The notes: generated from the sequence alone by a model not told the origin. Shown: positions 1 to 7,080, numbered from the stretch's first letter. The stretch: 19,240 nt of DNA from an uncultured Actinomycetes bacterium (GCA_903867285.1 CAIPQX010000129.1:1-19240), one strand, 5' to 3'. Made by a program: numbers and translations.

Positions 1-554
1 AGATTTCCAAAAGTTAAAATTGCGATTACGAGCAGGGTCATCACAACTTTATAAGGTTGCAGCGAGGTGAATGTTGAGAGAATCGCGTCAATACCTGCCG
101 ACGATTGGATTGCGACAGTAACGGTGTAATCGAGCATCAAAGCTACCGCTGCAATTTGTGAGAAGAGAGGTCCTAAATTATCTCGCGACACCACGTATGC
201 CCCACCGGATCGCGTGTAGACCTGTACAACTTCGCGATATGAGAAGGTAACAATTACAAGTACTACTAAAACAACAACGGTCATTGGCATCAAGATGCCA
301 AATGCAGCTAAGCCAAATGCAGGAAGTAGAGCTAAGAGAATCTGTTCAGAACCATATGCAGAGGATGAGATGCAATCTGAAGCCAGAATTCCCAAGGCAA
401 ATGTCTTGCTCAGTCGTTGATGTGAAAGCGAGTGCCTATTAAGAGGCTTCCCCAAGACTGCTTTCTTAATCTTGTATGAAAGCGGGTCTTTCAGGTGGGC
501 GTGCTCCTTGAGAACCTTGGGCTGCGGAGCGTTATCTATCCAAGCTTTTGGCAC
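1..554 (-). CDS. APC superfamily amino acid permease, N-terminal part (runs off window)
   Basis: The reverse strand from 554 to the window edge is open for about 184 codons. It encodes the start of an integral membrane transporter of the amino acid-polyamine-organocation (APC) family. A soluble N-terminal stretch is followed by the family-typical 'LGKPLNRHSLSHQRLSKTFA' region, then by 'ASDCISSSAYGSEQILLAL', which matches the conserved TM1 motif (ASDalSSvAYa.eeil). Hydrophobic helices and a 'YTRSGGAYVVSRDNLGP' loop of the GGxY type come next. I chose the GTG at 554-552 because an AGAAGG-like ribosome site lies 5 nt upstream and an in-frame stop lies just before it. The C-terminal half is outside the window. 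The substrate is probably an amino acid but cannot be read from this part. The gene is unrelated to the catabolic locus to the right. Confidence 0.85.
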   Translation of the reverse strand, partial: MPKAWIDNAPQPKVLKEHAHLKDPLSYKIKKAVLGKPLNRHSLSHQRLSKTFALGILASDCISSSAYGSEQILLALLPAFGLAAFGILMPMTVVVLVVLVIVTFSYREVVQVYTRSGGAYVVSRDNLGPLFSQIAAVALMLDYTVTVAIQSSAGIDAILSTFTSLQPYKVVMTLLVIAILTFGN

Positions 555-649
555 GATTACCTTCTTCTTGAGTCATGGCCCAATAAATGCATCAGGTGCA
601 GATGATTATTTTAGGGTCTAATCGCAAAGTTGCGTGAAAAGGGAGGAAT

Positions 650-973
650 TTAAGGCCAAAGTGTCATCTCCTGCCGAGCCATGAATCTCATAAGAGTGGA
701 TTTTCGTCTCCAAGGCAAAATCGGGAGCCGCTCATGGCAATCTAGAAGGGCTGCGGATTTGGTGCCATCAATGACTTTCAAGGCCACGCCTCCATTGGAA
801 AGGCTAAATGTAAGCACGAGACCCAAGTGAGTTACGTCAATCGTGCCGAAATCCGTGAGTTTATCTGCCTGACTTTCATATCGGGGCAAATTATTTCTTA
901 GCCGTTCATCGATTGACCACCCCAGCGCCTCGTGACTTGGCATAGGTTCGTACTGACTAAAGCCCCGGTTCAT
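650..973 (-). CDS. Small hypothetical protein, tandem paralogue of the upstream gene
   Basis: A 107-residue soluble protein with no signal peptide or membrane segment and no family I recognise. It is clearly related to the protein encoded just upstream (970-1302). Both carry 'RYESQA' followed at the same spacing by a hydrophobic beta-like stretch. Both also have a C-terminal block with 'LP', basic residues, a 'F.AR.E' motif and a final 'SL/TL'. The ATG at 973 overlaps the TGA of the upstream gene by 4 nt (ATGA), which suggests translational coupling. Conservation of both copies argues that the reading frame is real even though it is short. Function unknown. Confidence 0.6.
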   Translation of the reverse strand: MNRGFSQYEPMPSHEALGWSIDERLRNNLPRYESQADKLTDFGTIDVTHLGLVLTFSLSNGGVALKVIDGTKSAALLDCHERLPILPWRRKSTLMRFMARQEMTLWP

Positions 974-1302
974 TGGCGCAAGCTTGCTTCACCGCGGGCA
1001 AATTCAAAAGTTAAGGTGAGTATTTGATCCCCCTTTTTTCTAGGTAGTGTAATGCTTGAGTTCAGTTGGTAATTAAATCCACCATCTCTCGAAATTCGAA
1101 AGGCACATGCCTTCTTCTCAAATCTATAAAAAAGAAGAACATTTTCAATATTGATGGAAAGTTCACCTTCTTCTAGAAAGCGTATTGCCTGACTTTCATA
1201 TCTCTCTTTATTTTCTGTCAAAAGTGATCCTACGAGCTCCATAAATTCGTCTTTTTGGGCGAAGTTGGGCTCAGAAGGACCTTCCCCGTCTTCAAAGCTC
1301 AT
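970..1302 (-). CDS. Small hypothetical protein, first of a tandem paralogous pair
   Basis: A 110-residue acidic, soluble protein of unknown function. The N-terminal third is rich in Glu and Asp, and the middle holds 'RYESQAIRFLEEGEL', shared in part with the downstream paralogue. The C-terminal block 'LPRKKGDQILTLTFEFARGE' aligns with 'LPWRRKSTLMRFMARQE' of the neighbour. The start at ATG 1302 lacks a convincing Shine-Dalgarno site, so it may be leaderless or read from a transcript that runs through the broken gene upstream. Its end overlaps the next start by 4 nt. A duplication followed by divergence is the simplest explanation of the pair. Confidence 0.6.
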   Translation of the reverse strand: MSFEDGEGPSEPNFAQKDEFMELVGSLLTENKERYESQAIRFLEEGELSINIENVLLFYRFEKKACAFRISRDGGFNYQLNSSITLPRKKGDQILTLTFEFARGEASLRQ

Positions 1303-1316
1303 AAACCAAGATTAAC

Positions 1317-1713
1317 TTAAGTCCCACATTTGAGGGGAAGAATATTTGTAGAACGACCCCTTGGCGCATAGACCAGTTTGCCTTCCACTAAGGCCTTCCC
1401 GTAGACAATTCCATAGTATTTGGTCACACGATCGTTTCTGCAGAACACGAATGCTTCTTCAAAGTTAATGGCTTTTCCCGGTGGAATTAAGGAGTACTCC
1501 TTGGATTTAAAAGTTGCAACCCGCATTAACTTCTTTCACCTCACGAAAATAGGTGGAGATGTGTGCATCTGAGATATCGATCCGGCAGGGTGGTTTGTGA
1601 CTAACCGCAGAGGCTTCGCCAGGAAGCAGAACGGATAACCCTAGAACTAGTGAAACCACTATGAAGGGTGTAAACGCGGCGCGACTAGGATTTACTCTTT
1701 GCAAATTTAACAT
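1317..1713 (-). pseudogene. Broken small secreted four-cysteine protein
   Basis: Two overlapping reading frames on the minus strand look like halves of one gene. The first (from ATG 1713, or a GTG at 1761) has a clear Sec signal peptide: basic n-region, hydrophobic 'TPFIVVSLVLGLSVLLP' and an 'ASA' cleavage motif. It continues with 'PCRIDISDAHISTYFREVK' and two cysteines, and stops at TAA 1509-1507. The second (1526-1317) has no export signal but continues with 'YSLIPPGKAINFEEAFVFCR' and ends 'LKCGT', supplying two more cysteines. The frames differ by +1 and meet at a run of four T (1512-1509), so loss of one base there would join them. The joined protein would be a small exported domain with two possible disulfides. 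I judge it a recent frameshift, perhaps with an internal deletion. Two separate small genes or a sequencing error in the T run remain possible. Confidence 0.5.
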
Positions 1714-1771
1714 GTCGGATGATGGCAAAATCCGAGCAGTTGCCTCGGAAGTTATCCACACATAAAAAACC

Positions 1772-1859
1772 TGGCGGAGAATGAGGGATTTGAACCCTCG
1801 AAAGGTTGCCCTTTACACGCTTTCCAAGCGTGCGCACTCGGCCGCTATGCGAATTCTCC
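1772..1859 (-). tRNA. tRNA-Ser (anticodon GGA)
   Basis: The reverse strand folds as a class II tRNA of 88 nt including an encoded CCA. The 7-bp acceptor stem GGAGAAT/ATTCTCC is perfect. The anticodon stem CACGC/GCGTG encloses the loop TTGGAAA, so the anticodon is GGA (reads UCC and UCU). The long variable arm pairs AAAGG with CCTTT across GCAA, and the T arm is GAGGG-TTCAAAT-CCCTC. The discriminator is G, as expected for serine. A T-rich stretch (TTTTTT) follows the 3' end within two bases and may serve in termination. Confidence 0.96.
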
Positions 1860-1920
1860 AGTGACTGTGGGGCAACCTTACTTAAATCTAGAGGTTTTAA
1901 CGAAATTCATGAACTAATAG

Positions 1921-1968
1921 TGACCCTAAAGCGCTTTTGTCGCAGGTAACGAGGGCGCTCTAGGGTCA
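1921..1968 (-). terminator. Long hairpin after the PRISE-like gene, probable terminator
   Basis: Two 14-nt arms (1921-1934 and 1955-1968) pair with a single mismatch around a 20-nt loop. The hairpin starts 7 nt past the stop codon of the minus-strand SDR gene, the usual place for a terminator. On the minus strand the tract after the stem is only weakly T-rich (CTATTAGTT), so intrinsic termination may be inefficient; the stem may also just protect the 3' end of the mRNA. Confidence 0.5.
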
Positions 1969-1975
1969 GGTTTCC

Positions 1976-3046
1976 TTAACTGTGCGGAGGGATAATCTTC
2001 TCTGCGCGTAAACGCTCGAATAGGTCAAAGAACGAGTCCGGAGTGACGTTAATCTCCCTAAATCCAGCTTTGCGGCTCTTGCCCATATCTGCAAATGTTT
2101 CGACTTGGCGACCTAAATCAGCATCTGAATGCCACCATGAGGCAATTTCTGAGGCTTTATACGGTGTCAGGGAGTATTTAGCGACGATCTTCTCCCAAAT
2201 TTGATCGGCATCACCCATTCGAGGTTCAAGCGGCGAGAACTCTGCGGGGTAGCCAGGATCTTGCACTTCAAAATACTCAGCGAGTAATCGCCAAAGTTGA
2301 CGCCACCTAAATACATCACCATTCACGGTGTTAAATGCCTGATTTCTTCCGGAAGGATCAGTTGCAGACCACACGGCGTGTTTAGCTAACAGCCGCGCGT
2401 CGGTGACATCTGTTACTCCGTTGTATTGCTCTTTAGATCCAGGGAATGTGAATGGAGAGCCATTCTCTCTACATATGCTTCCATACACGGCAAGCGTTAC
2501 ACCCATATTCATTGCGTTTCCCAAAGCCCAACCAATCATTGTATGCGGGCGATGAACTGACCAAGTGAATCCTTGTTCGGTTGCAGATTTGAAGAGGATA
2601 TCTTCTTGTGTGTAATAAAAATTGTCGATGGGAAGGCGTGCTTGGCTCTCTTTGAATGGAGTCTCCATGGGGGTGGAGGCATATGATTCAAAAGGTCCGA
2701 GGTAATGCTTAAGCCCGGTAATAAGTACGGTGTGTTCCAAAGTTCGCTTCTGCGAAAATGCATCGAGGGTATTTTGTAACATCGCTCCGTTTACTGCGAT
2801 ATTCTCTTTTTCAGTATTTTGACGGGACCAGGTACAAAAGAAGAGATGAGTGATCGGTAACTCTTTGACTGCTTCCACGATGCTGGCAGGGTCTAGGACA
2901 TCTCCATAAACATGTTTTACCCCAGGAATTGTTATTCCAGGCTTTCTCGAGAGTCCGTATACCGTGAACCCCTCTCGCAACAATTCTTGGGCCACATTGT
3001 TTCCAGCTATCCCAGTCACGCCTATGACCAGTGCGTTTTTGCTCAT
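1976..3046 (-). CDS. SDR family oxidoreductase, progesterone 5-beta-reductase/iridoid synthase (PRISE) type
   Basis: A 356-residue extended short-chain dehydrogenase/reductase. The Rossmann motif 'GVTGIAGN' is at residues 9-16, followed by 'SRK' at 33-35, a dinucleotide-phosphate-binding type pattern. The atypical SDR active site of the PRISE family is present: 'TGLKHYLGPFE' with Lys113 and 'NFYYTQEDILF' with Tyr145. Their spacing of 32 equals that of Lys147 and Tyr179 in the plant enzyme. 'SVHRPHTMIGWA' at 163-174 is another family block. PRISE enzymes reduce activated C=C bonds of enones with NADPH; bacterial members are mostly uncharacterised and the natural substrate here is unknown. The gene is transcribed away from the SDR/MDR operon across a 152-bp shared upstream region, so it may be co-regulated. 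The ATG at 3046 is preceded by a GGGA-type site. Confidence 0.88.
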   Translation of the reverse strand: MSKNALVIGVTGIAGNNVAQELLREGFTVYGLSRKPGITIPGVKHVYGDVLDPASIVEAVKELPITHLFFCTWSRQNTEKENIAVNGAMLQNTLDAFSQKRTLEHTVLITGLKHYLGPFESYASTPMETPFKESQARLPIDNFYYTQEDILFKSATEQGFTWSVHRPHTMIGWALGNAMNMGVTLAVYGSICRENGSPFTFPGSKEQYNGVTDVTDARLLAKHAVWSATDPSGRNQAFNTVNGDVFRWRQLWRLLAEYFEVQDPGYPAEFSPLEPRMGDADQIWEKIVAKYSLTPYKASEIASWWHSDADLGRQVETFADMGKSRKAGFREINVTPDSFFDLFERLRAEKIIPPHS

Positions 3047-3126
3047 CTCGATCCCATCTCTAGTGGCTTGATGTTATGTGAGACTACACAGAAAGACAAT
3101 CTCTTGGGGGTATTGTTCGCTGACAC

Positions 3127-3177
3127 TTGACGGAGAGTTGGGCTGGTGCCATGCTTTTGGAAGGTGAACTCACCTTC
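3127..3177 (+). promoter_or_regulatory. Candidate promoter element and palindromic operator before the dehydrogenase operon
   Basis: In the divergent gap, TTGACG (3127-3132) fits a -35 hexamer, although no good -10 follows at the right distance. Between it and the start codon lies an inverted repeat, GAAGGTGA-AC-TCACCTTC (3160-3177), with perfect 8-bp arms around 2 nt. That is the size and symmetry of a dimeric repressor site (GntR or similar). The palindrome is directly visible; its role as an operator is inferred. Confidence 0.4.
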
Positions 3178-3198
3178 TTGTGAGGTATTGGAGAAGCC

Positions 3199-3981
3199 AT
3201 GGGAAGAGTAACTGGGAAATCGATTGTCGTTACGGGAGCGGGTTCCGGGATCGGTGAAGGTATTGCTCGAATCTTGGGCAGCGAAGGCGCCAAGGTAGGA
3301 GTCTGCGATCTCAAAGAATCTTCGGCTATTCGCGTGGCAACAGAGATAAATGATCGCGGCGGTCAGGCGATTGCCTTGGTGGCTGATGTATCAAAACGTG
3401 TAGAGGTTCAAAGGGCATTTAAAACTTTTGTCGATTGGGCTGGATCGCTCGACGTTCTCTTCAATAATGCTGGTTTTAACAAACCGATGCCACTCATGGA
3501 CGTTACTGAAGAAAACTGGAATGCGATCATGAGCGTGAATGGTTTAGGCGTCTTGATTGGTGTTCAGGAAGGTGGGAAATACATGATCGCCCAAAAGAGC
3601 GGAAAGATTATCAACACCGCATCTATTGCTGGCCGTCAAGGGTTTCCTTCTTTCACGCCATACTGCGCAAGCAAATTTGCAGTTAATGCCATCACGCAGG
3701 CAACCGCTCGAGCACTAGCTCAATACAACATTACCTGCAATTCCTTCGCCCCTGGGGTAGTCGATACTCCGCTATGGGTGGCACTGGATAAAGACTTGAT
3801 GGAGATGGGTGATTCGCAGCGCCCGGGACAGGCGATGGATGATTTTGCCGCGGGAATTTTGTTAGGCCGCCCTGCTACCCCAGAAGATCTACAAGGAATG
3901 GCGCTCTTTTTAGCCTCCAAAGATTCTGATTACATGACTGGCCAAACAATAATGATTGACGGCGGAATGGTTCTTGTGTAA
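3199..3981 (+). CDS. Classical SDR family NAD-dependent oxidoreductase (polyol-dehydrogenase-like)
   Basis: A 260-residue classical short-chain dehydrogenase, full length for the family. It has the cofactor motif 'TGAGSGIG' at 12-19. Asp37 at the end of beta-2 favours NAD over NADP. Also present are 'NNAG' at 89-92, Asn114, and the catalytic Ser142-Tyr155-Lys159 in 'YCASK'. The C-terminal 'GRPATPEDLQGMALFLASKD' and 'TGQTIMIDGG' blocks are typical of sorbitol, acetoin/butanediol and related sugar-alcohol dehydrogenases. It probably oxidises a secondary alcohol of the imported compound; the exact substrate cannot be read. GGAGAAG precedes the ATG. It is the first gene of a plus-strand cluster with two MDRs and a beta-hydroxyacid dehydrogenase, separated from the next by 59 nt. 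Confidence 0.9.
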   Translation: MGRVTGKSIVVTGAGSGIGEGIARILGSEGAKVGVCDLKESSAIRVATEINDRGGQAIALVADVSKRVEVQRAFKTFVDWAGSLDVLFNNAGFNKPMPLMDVTEENWNAIMSVNGLGVLIGVQEGGKYMIAQKSGKIINTASIAGRQGFPSFTPYCASKFAVNAITQATARALAQYNITCNSFAPGVVDTPLWVALDKDLMEMGDSQRPGQAMDDFAAGILLGRPATPEDLQGMALFLASKDSDYMTGQTIMIDGGMVLV

Positions 3982-4040
3982 ATCCAACTAATTCTGTTTA
4001 TGAAGTCCACCGAGGTTGATAATCAAAATAAGGAGAGAAG

Positions 4041-5018
4041 ATGAAAGCCCTTCAATTCACGGCCCCAAACGCCATGTCTGTTAACGAAATCGCTATGCCA
4101 AACATTGCAGATGACGAGGTATTGCTAGCTAGTCGTTCAGTTGGCATTTGCCATTCCGATATTGAGTTATTAGAAGGCAGATACATTATTCCATTTCAAT
4201 ATCCGATCATTCCTGGCCACGAGTGGTCTGCTGAGGTGATCGAAGTTGGAAGGAAAGTAGCTAAATTCAAAGCTGGCGATCGTGTCGTGGGTGAATGTGT
4301 AATTGGGCAAGAGCACTTTGGATTTAGTATCAGTGGTGCAATGGCAGAGTTTTTCATTGCTAAAGCCGACTGGTTACATAAATTGCCTGATAATGTGTCC
4401 TGGACACAAGGTGCGCTAGTCGAACCTTTTAGTTGTGGCTATTACGCAACGGTACGTGCAGATAATATGGATGCGAGTGACACAATTGCAGTATTTGGTG
4501 CTGGTCCTATTGGCCTTGGAGTTATTGCAGCGAGTGCCGCCAAGGGTGGTCGTGTTATTGCGATCGAGCCATCCGAGGCCCGCGCCAAGATCGCGCGAAC
4601 TCTCGGTGCTGAAGACGTAATTGATCCTACAAAAGGAGATGTCAAAGAGGCCGTTCTGGAAGCTACCCAGGGTGCAGGTGCAACCGTGGTTATTGATGCG
4701 AGTGGCCGCCCAGATGCGATGGCAAGCACCCTAGAAGTGGCCGGATTTCGCGGCCGAATAGTCATAATCGGAATTAGCGTTGGTGGCACTGCCTCTGCAG
4801 GACTTGGATTAATTCAATCAAAAGAACTTCAAATTCGAGGCATCATAGGTTCGCCCGGGGTATGGCCAGAGACCATTCGATTCTTGTCACGTACTAATTT
4901 AGATCTGTCCAAATTGGTGACCGCCTCATTCGATATAAGCGAGGCTGATAAGGCATACCACACCGTTCTTACAGATAAGGCGCAAATCAAGATTCATGTC
5001 ACGAATTTGGGTAACTAG
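4041..5018 (+). CDS. Zinc-type medium-chain dehydrogenase lacking the structural zinc lobe
   Basis: A 325-residue alcohol-dehydrogenase-like protein. Catalytic-zinc residues are visible as Cys37 ('GICHSD'), His60-Glu61 ('GHEW') and Glu128 ('LVEPF'), and the Rossmann motif 'GAGPIG' is at 153-158. The four-cysteine structural-zinc loop usual after 'GDRV' is absent: the chain reads 'GDRVVGECVIGQEHFGF' and goes straight to the substrate-binding domain. That is seen in sorbitol/polyol-dehydrogenase relatives. It probably oxidises a hydroxyl group of a sugar, polyol or sugar acid with NAD(P). AAGGAGAG lies upstream of the ATG. The stop codon overlaps or nearly touches the next gene, so the two MDRs are co-translated. 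Confidence 0.88.
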   Translation: MKALQFTAPNAMSVNEIAMPNIADDEVLLASRSVGICHSDIELLEGRYIIPFQYPIIPGHEWSAEVIEVGRKVAKFKAGDRVVGECVIGQEHFGFSISGAMAEFFIAKADWLHKLPDNVSWTQGALVEPFSCGYYATVRADNMDASDTIAVFGAGPIGLGVIAASAAKGGRVIAIEPSEARAKIARTLGAEDVIDPTKGDVKEAVLEATQGAGATVVIDASGRPDAMASTLEVAGFRGRIVIIGISVGGTASAGLGLIQSKELQIRGIIGSPGVWPETIRFLSRTNLDLSKLVTASFDISEADKAYHTVLTDKAQIKIHVTNLGN

Positions 5019-5029
5019 TGGAAACGAAT

Positions 5030-6076
5030 ATGAAGGCAGCCGTCCTTCACGCAACTCACGATTTGCGTTTGGAAGAAGTACCGAGGCCATTGCTCAAAAA
5101 ACCTAATGATGTACTCATTGAGGTTGCATATAATGGGCTTTGCGGTACTGATGCAACTGAATTTTCCAAAGGTCCAATGATGGTACCTCTGCACGTTCCC
5201 CATCCCAATAGCAAACATGTGGGTGCAACCATCTTAGGTCACGAATTTATCGGCACAGTGATCGAAGCAGGTTCAGATGCACAAGAGATGCTTGGAAAGA
5301 GAATTGCGTGTGGAGCCGGAGTGTCTTGTGGTAGCTGCACAATGTGTCGTCAAGGCAGAACTAATTTATGCGAGCACTATTACACCCTTGGATTGAGTAT
5401 TGATGGTGGGTTAGCTCAATATGTAGTCGCACCAAAAAGCATATGCATTCCGATTCCAGATGCATGTTCGGATGAGGATGCAGCATTAGCACAACCCTTG
5501 GCCGTGGGAATTCATGCCGTAAGACGGGCAAAAATACGGACTGGAGATCGAGTTATTTTATTGGGTGTCGGAGCCATTGGATCATTTGTTTGTGTTGGAT
5601 TGCAAAAAAGTGGTGCACAAGTAATTGTGATGGATATAGACCAGAAGCGTTTGGACGTGGCTCTCGCGCTAGGTGCCGACGAGGCAATTTTGATTGCGCC
5701 AGATGCGACTCCCGCTGATCTAAAGAAATATTTTCCATCGGGAGTTGAGGTGGTTTTTGAAACCTCTGGGGTACCCGGTGCTGCTACGAGAGCATTAGCC
5801 TTAACCAAAATGGGCGGAACCTTGTTGCTATTGGGTCTAAATAAGACACCCCAAGAGTTCCCGTTTGCTGACGCTGTTTTGCGGGAAGTGACTCTCGAAA
5901 CAACAGTGGCTCATGTTTGCAGCCAAGACATTCCGGAAGCACTGGAGATGCTGCAATCTGGATCAGTTGCAAGACTTCTTACCGGGCAGATTTTTAAACT
6001 CGAAGAGATTAATGAAGCAATGGAAATCCTGACCAATGGAAAAGCCAATGGAAAAATTTTGATTGCGGTGAAGTAA
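5030..6076 (+). CDS. Zinc-type medium-chain dehydrogenase ((R,R)-butanediol/threonine dehydrogenase-like)
   Basis: A 348-residue MDR with catalytic Cys38 ('GLCGTD') and His71-Glu72 ('GHEF'). A complete structural-zinc set is at Cys100, 103, 106 and 114, and 'GVGAIG' at 179-184. The usual third catalytic-site ligand Glu in 'LVEPLAVG' is Gln here ('LAQPLAVG', Gln155). The insert with several Pro and His residues before 'GHEF' resembles 2,3-butanediol dehydrogenases. I prefer the ATG at 5030, with GGAAACGA upstream and homologues starting 'MKA'. A GTG at 5018 overlapping the previous stop codon by 1 nt is the alternative. It is a distant paralogue of the MDR encoded at 11872 and probably acts on another intermediate of the same route. 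Confidence 0.88.
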   Translation: MKAAVLHATHDLRLEEVPRPLLKKPNDVLIEVAYNGLCGTDATEFSKGPMMVPLHVPHPNSKHVGATILGHEFIGTVIEAGSDAQEMLGKRIACGAGVSCGSCTMCRQGRTNLCEHYYTLGLSIDGGLAQYVVAPKSICIPIPDACSDEDAALAQPLAVGIHAVRRAKIRTGDRVILLGVGAIGSFVCVGLQKSGAQVIVMDIDQKRLDVALALGADEAILIAPDATPADLKKYFPSGVEVVFETSGVPGAATRALALTKMGGTLLLLGLNKTPQEFPFADAVLREVTLETTVAHVCSQDIPEALEMLQSGSVARLLTGQIFKLEEINEAMEILTNGKANGKILIAVK

Positions 6077-6963
6077 TGTCTGGATCTCAGAAGGTAGCGA
6101 TCCTTGGCGTAGGTAAAATGGGAGCAGCGATGACTCGCGAACTTGTCGCGACCGGTATTGATGTCACGATATGGAATCGAAATCAATCCGTAGCACGCCA
6201 ATTAGCGCAATCCCTTAACTCTGAGCACTTGAAAGTTGCTGATACGCCACATGAAGCCATACGCAAAGCGGATCTAGCCATTTGTACTTTTACGGACGGT
6301 CGAGTCATGGATGAGATTTTGACAAGCGACCCAACTTTATTTGCAGGCGTTCATTCCGATTTAATCATTGCAGATATGGGAACCAGCGGAGTTATTAGCG
6401 CTAAGACCGTGGCGATAAAGTTAAAGGCTCAATCCATCAGATTTATTGACTGCCCCGTCTCGGGAAGCGTGGCAACCATTGCAGCACATCAACTTCTTGT
6501 TATGGCTAGTGGCGATGAAGCGGATGTTGACGAGGCTCGCCCCGTCTTTGATGTATTTGCCAAGAAGGTACTCTTTCTAGGCGCTGCCGGCGCCGGACAG
6601 GCCATGAAGTTAGCCGTCAATCTAGTTGTTCACACACTAAACGCCGCGCTCAGCGAGGGGTTGGCCCTAGCAAACTCCAGTGGAATTTCCCTGGATGATG
6701 CTTACAACGTCTTTGAGGAGAGCGTTATTGCAGCGCCATTTGTTAAGTACAAGCGGGCGGCCTTCCTTGATCCTGCCGCTCCAGTTGCGATGAGAATCGA
6801 TACAGTGGGGAAAGATATGCGGTTGATTCTCGAGCTCGGGCAGATCCAGAGCGTTCCGCTCAGCGCTGCGCAGGCGGTGGCCCGGCTTTATACCCAAGCG
6901 CAAGCGGCGGGCTTTGAATCGCAAGATATGGCCAGTTTGAGCAGGTTCTTACAAAAATCTTAA
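6076..6963 (+). CDS. NAD(P)-dependent beta-hydroxyacid dehydrogenase (3-hydroxyisobutyrate dehydrogenase family)
   Basis: A 295-residue protein, full length for the family. The N-terminal Rossmann motif 'GVGKMG' is at 11-16, with 'NR' at 34-35 at the end of beta-2, which suggests NADP use. The substrate-binding 'FIDCPVSGSV' is at 123-132, and the catalytic-lysine motif 'GQAMKLAVNL' gives Lys178 and Asn182. The all-helical C-terminal domain carries the 'KDMRLILE' segment. Family members oxidise beta-hydroxyacids (3-hydroxyisobutyrate, 6-phosphogluconate, tartronate semialdehyde reduction in reverse). The ATG overlaps the previous TAA by 1 nt (TAATG), making this the last gene of the dehydrogenase operon. 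It suggests the pathway passes through a hydroxyacid or semialdehyde. Confidence 0.9.
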   Translation: MSGSQKVAILGVGKMGAAMTRELVATGIDVTIWNRNQSVARQLAQSLNSEHLKVADTPHEAIRKADLAICTFTDGRVMDEILTSDPTLFAGVHSDLIIADMGTSGVISAKTVAIKLKAQSIRFIDCPVSGSVATIAAHQLLVMASGDEADVDEARPVFDVFAKKVLFLGAAGAGQAMKLAVNLVVHTLNAALSEGLALANSSGISLDDAYNVFEESVIAAPFVKYKRAAFLDPAAPVAMRIDTVGKDMRLILELGQIQSVPLSAAQAVARLYTQAQAAGFESQDMASLSRFLQKS

Positions 6964-6975
6964 TCCAAACGTTAT

Positions 6976-7041
6976 GAACACCCCTTGTGAACACTCCTTG
7001 TGATTATGTACAGTCACACTTCACAAACACAGCGGTTTGTG
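6976..7041 (+). promoter_or_regulatory. Operator/promoter region of the ABC importer operon
   Basis: The 117-bp gap before the importer holds an 18-bp motif, GAACACCCCTTGTGAACA (6976-6993). A second copy follows at 6989-7006 (15 of 18 identical, period 13), so the two overlap. The first copy matches a site in front of the XRE-cupin regulator gene at 16 of 18 positions. TTGTGA within the first copy could be a -35 with TACAGT 18 nt on as -10. A 7-bp inverted repeat CACAAAC/GTTTGTG with a 6-nt loop lies at 7022-7041. The repeats are seen directly; binding by the regulator at 13677 is inferred. Confidence 0.5.
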
Positions 7042-7080
7042 CCCCTTGGCTGTGAAGCCCAGGTTATTCGAGGGAGTCTG

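Noticed and set aside
1507..1526. Programmed +1 frameshift in the small secreted protein
   Set aside because: UUU before UAA could slip like the prfB site, but there is no upstream Shine-Dalgarno-like stimulator and the gene looks decayed; kept only as an alternative.
1..1771. Attachment-site repeat of the tRNA-Ser 3' end
   Set aside because: I looked for a second copy of the tRNA end sequence downstream of its 3' side and found none; no integrase gene is present.
7001..7020. Possible CRP-type site, TGTGA and TCACA arms
   Set aside because: The arms are 10 nt apart rather than the 6 of a CRP site, and the left arm is part of the tandem motif that better explains it.
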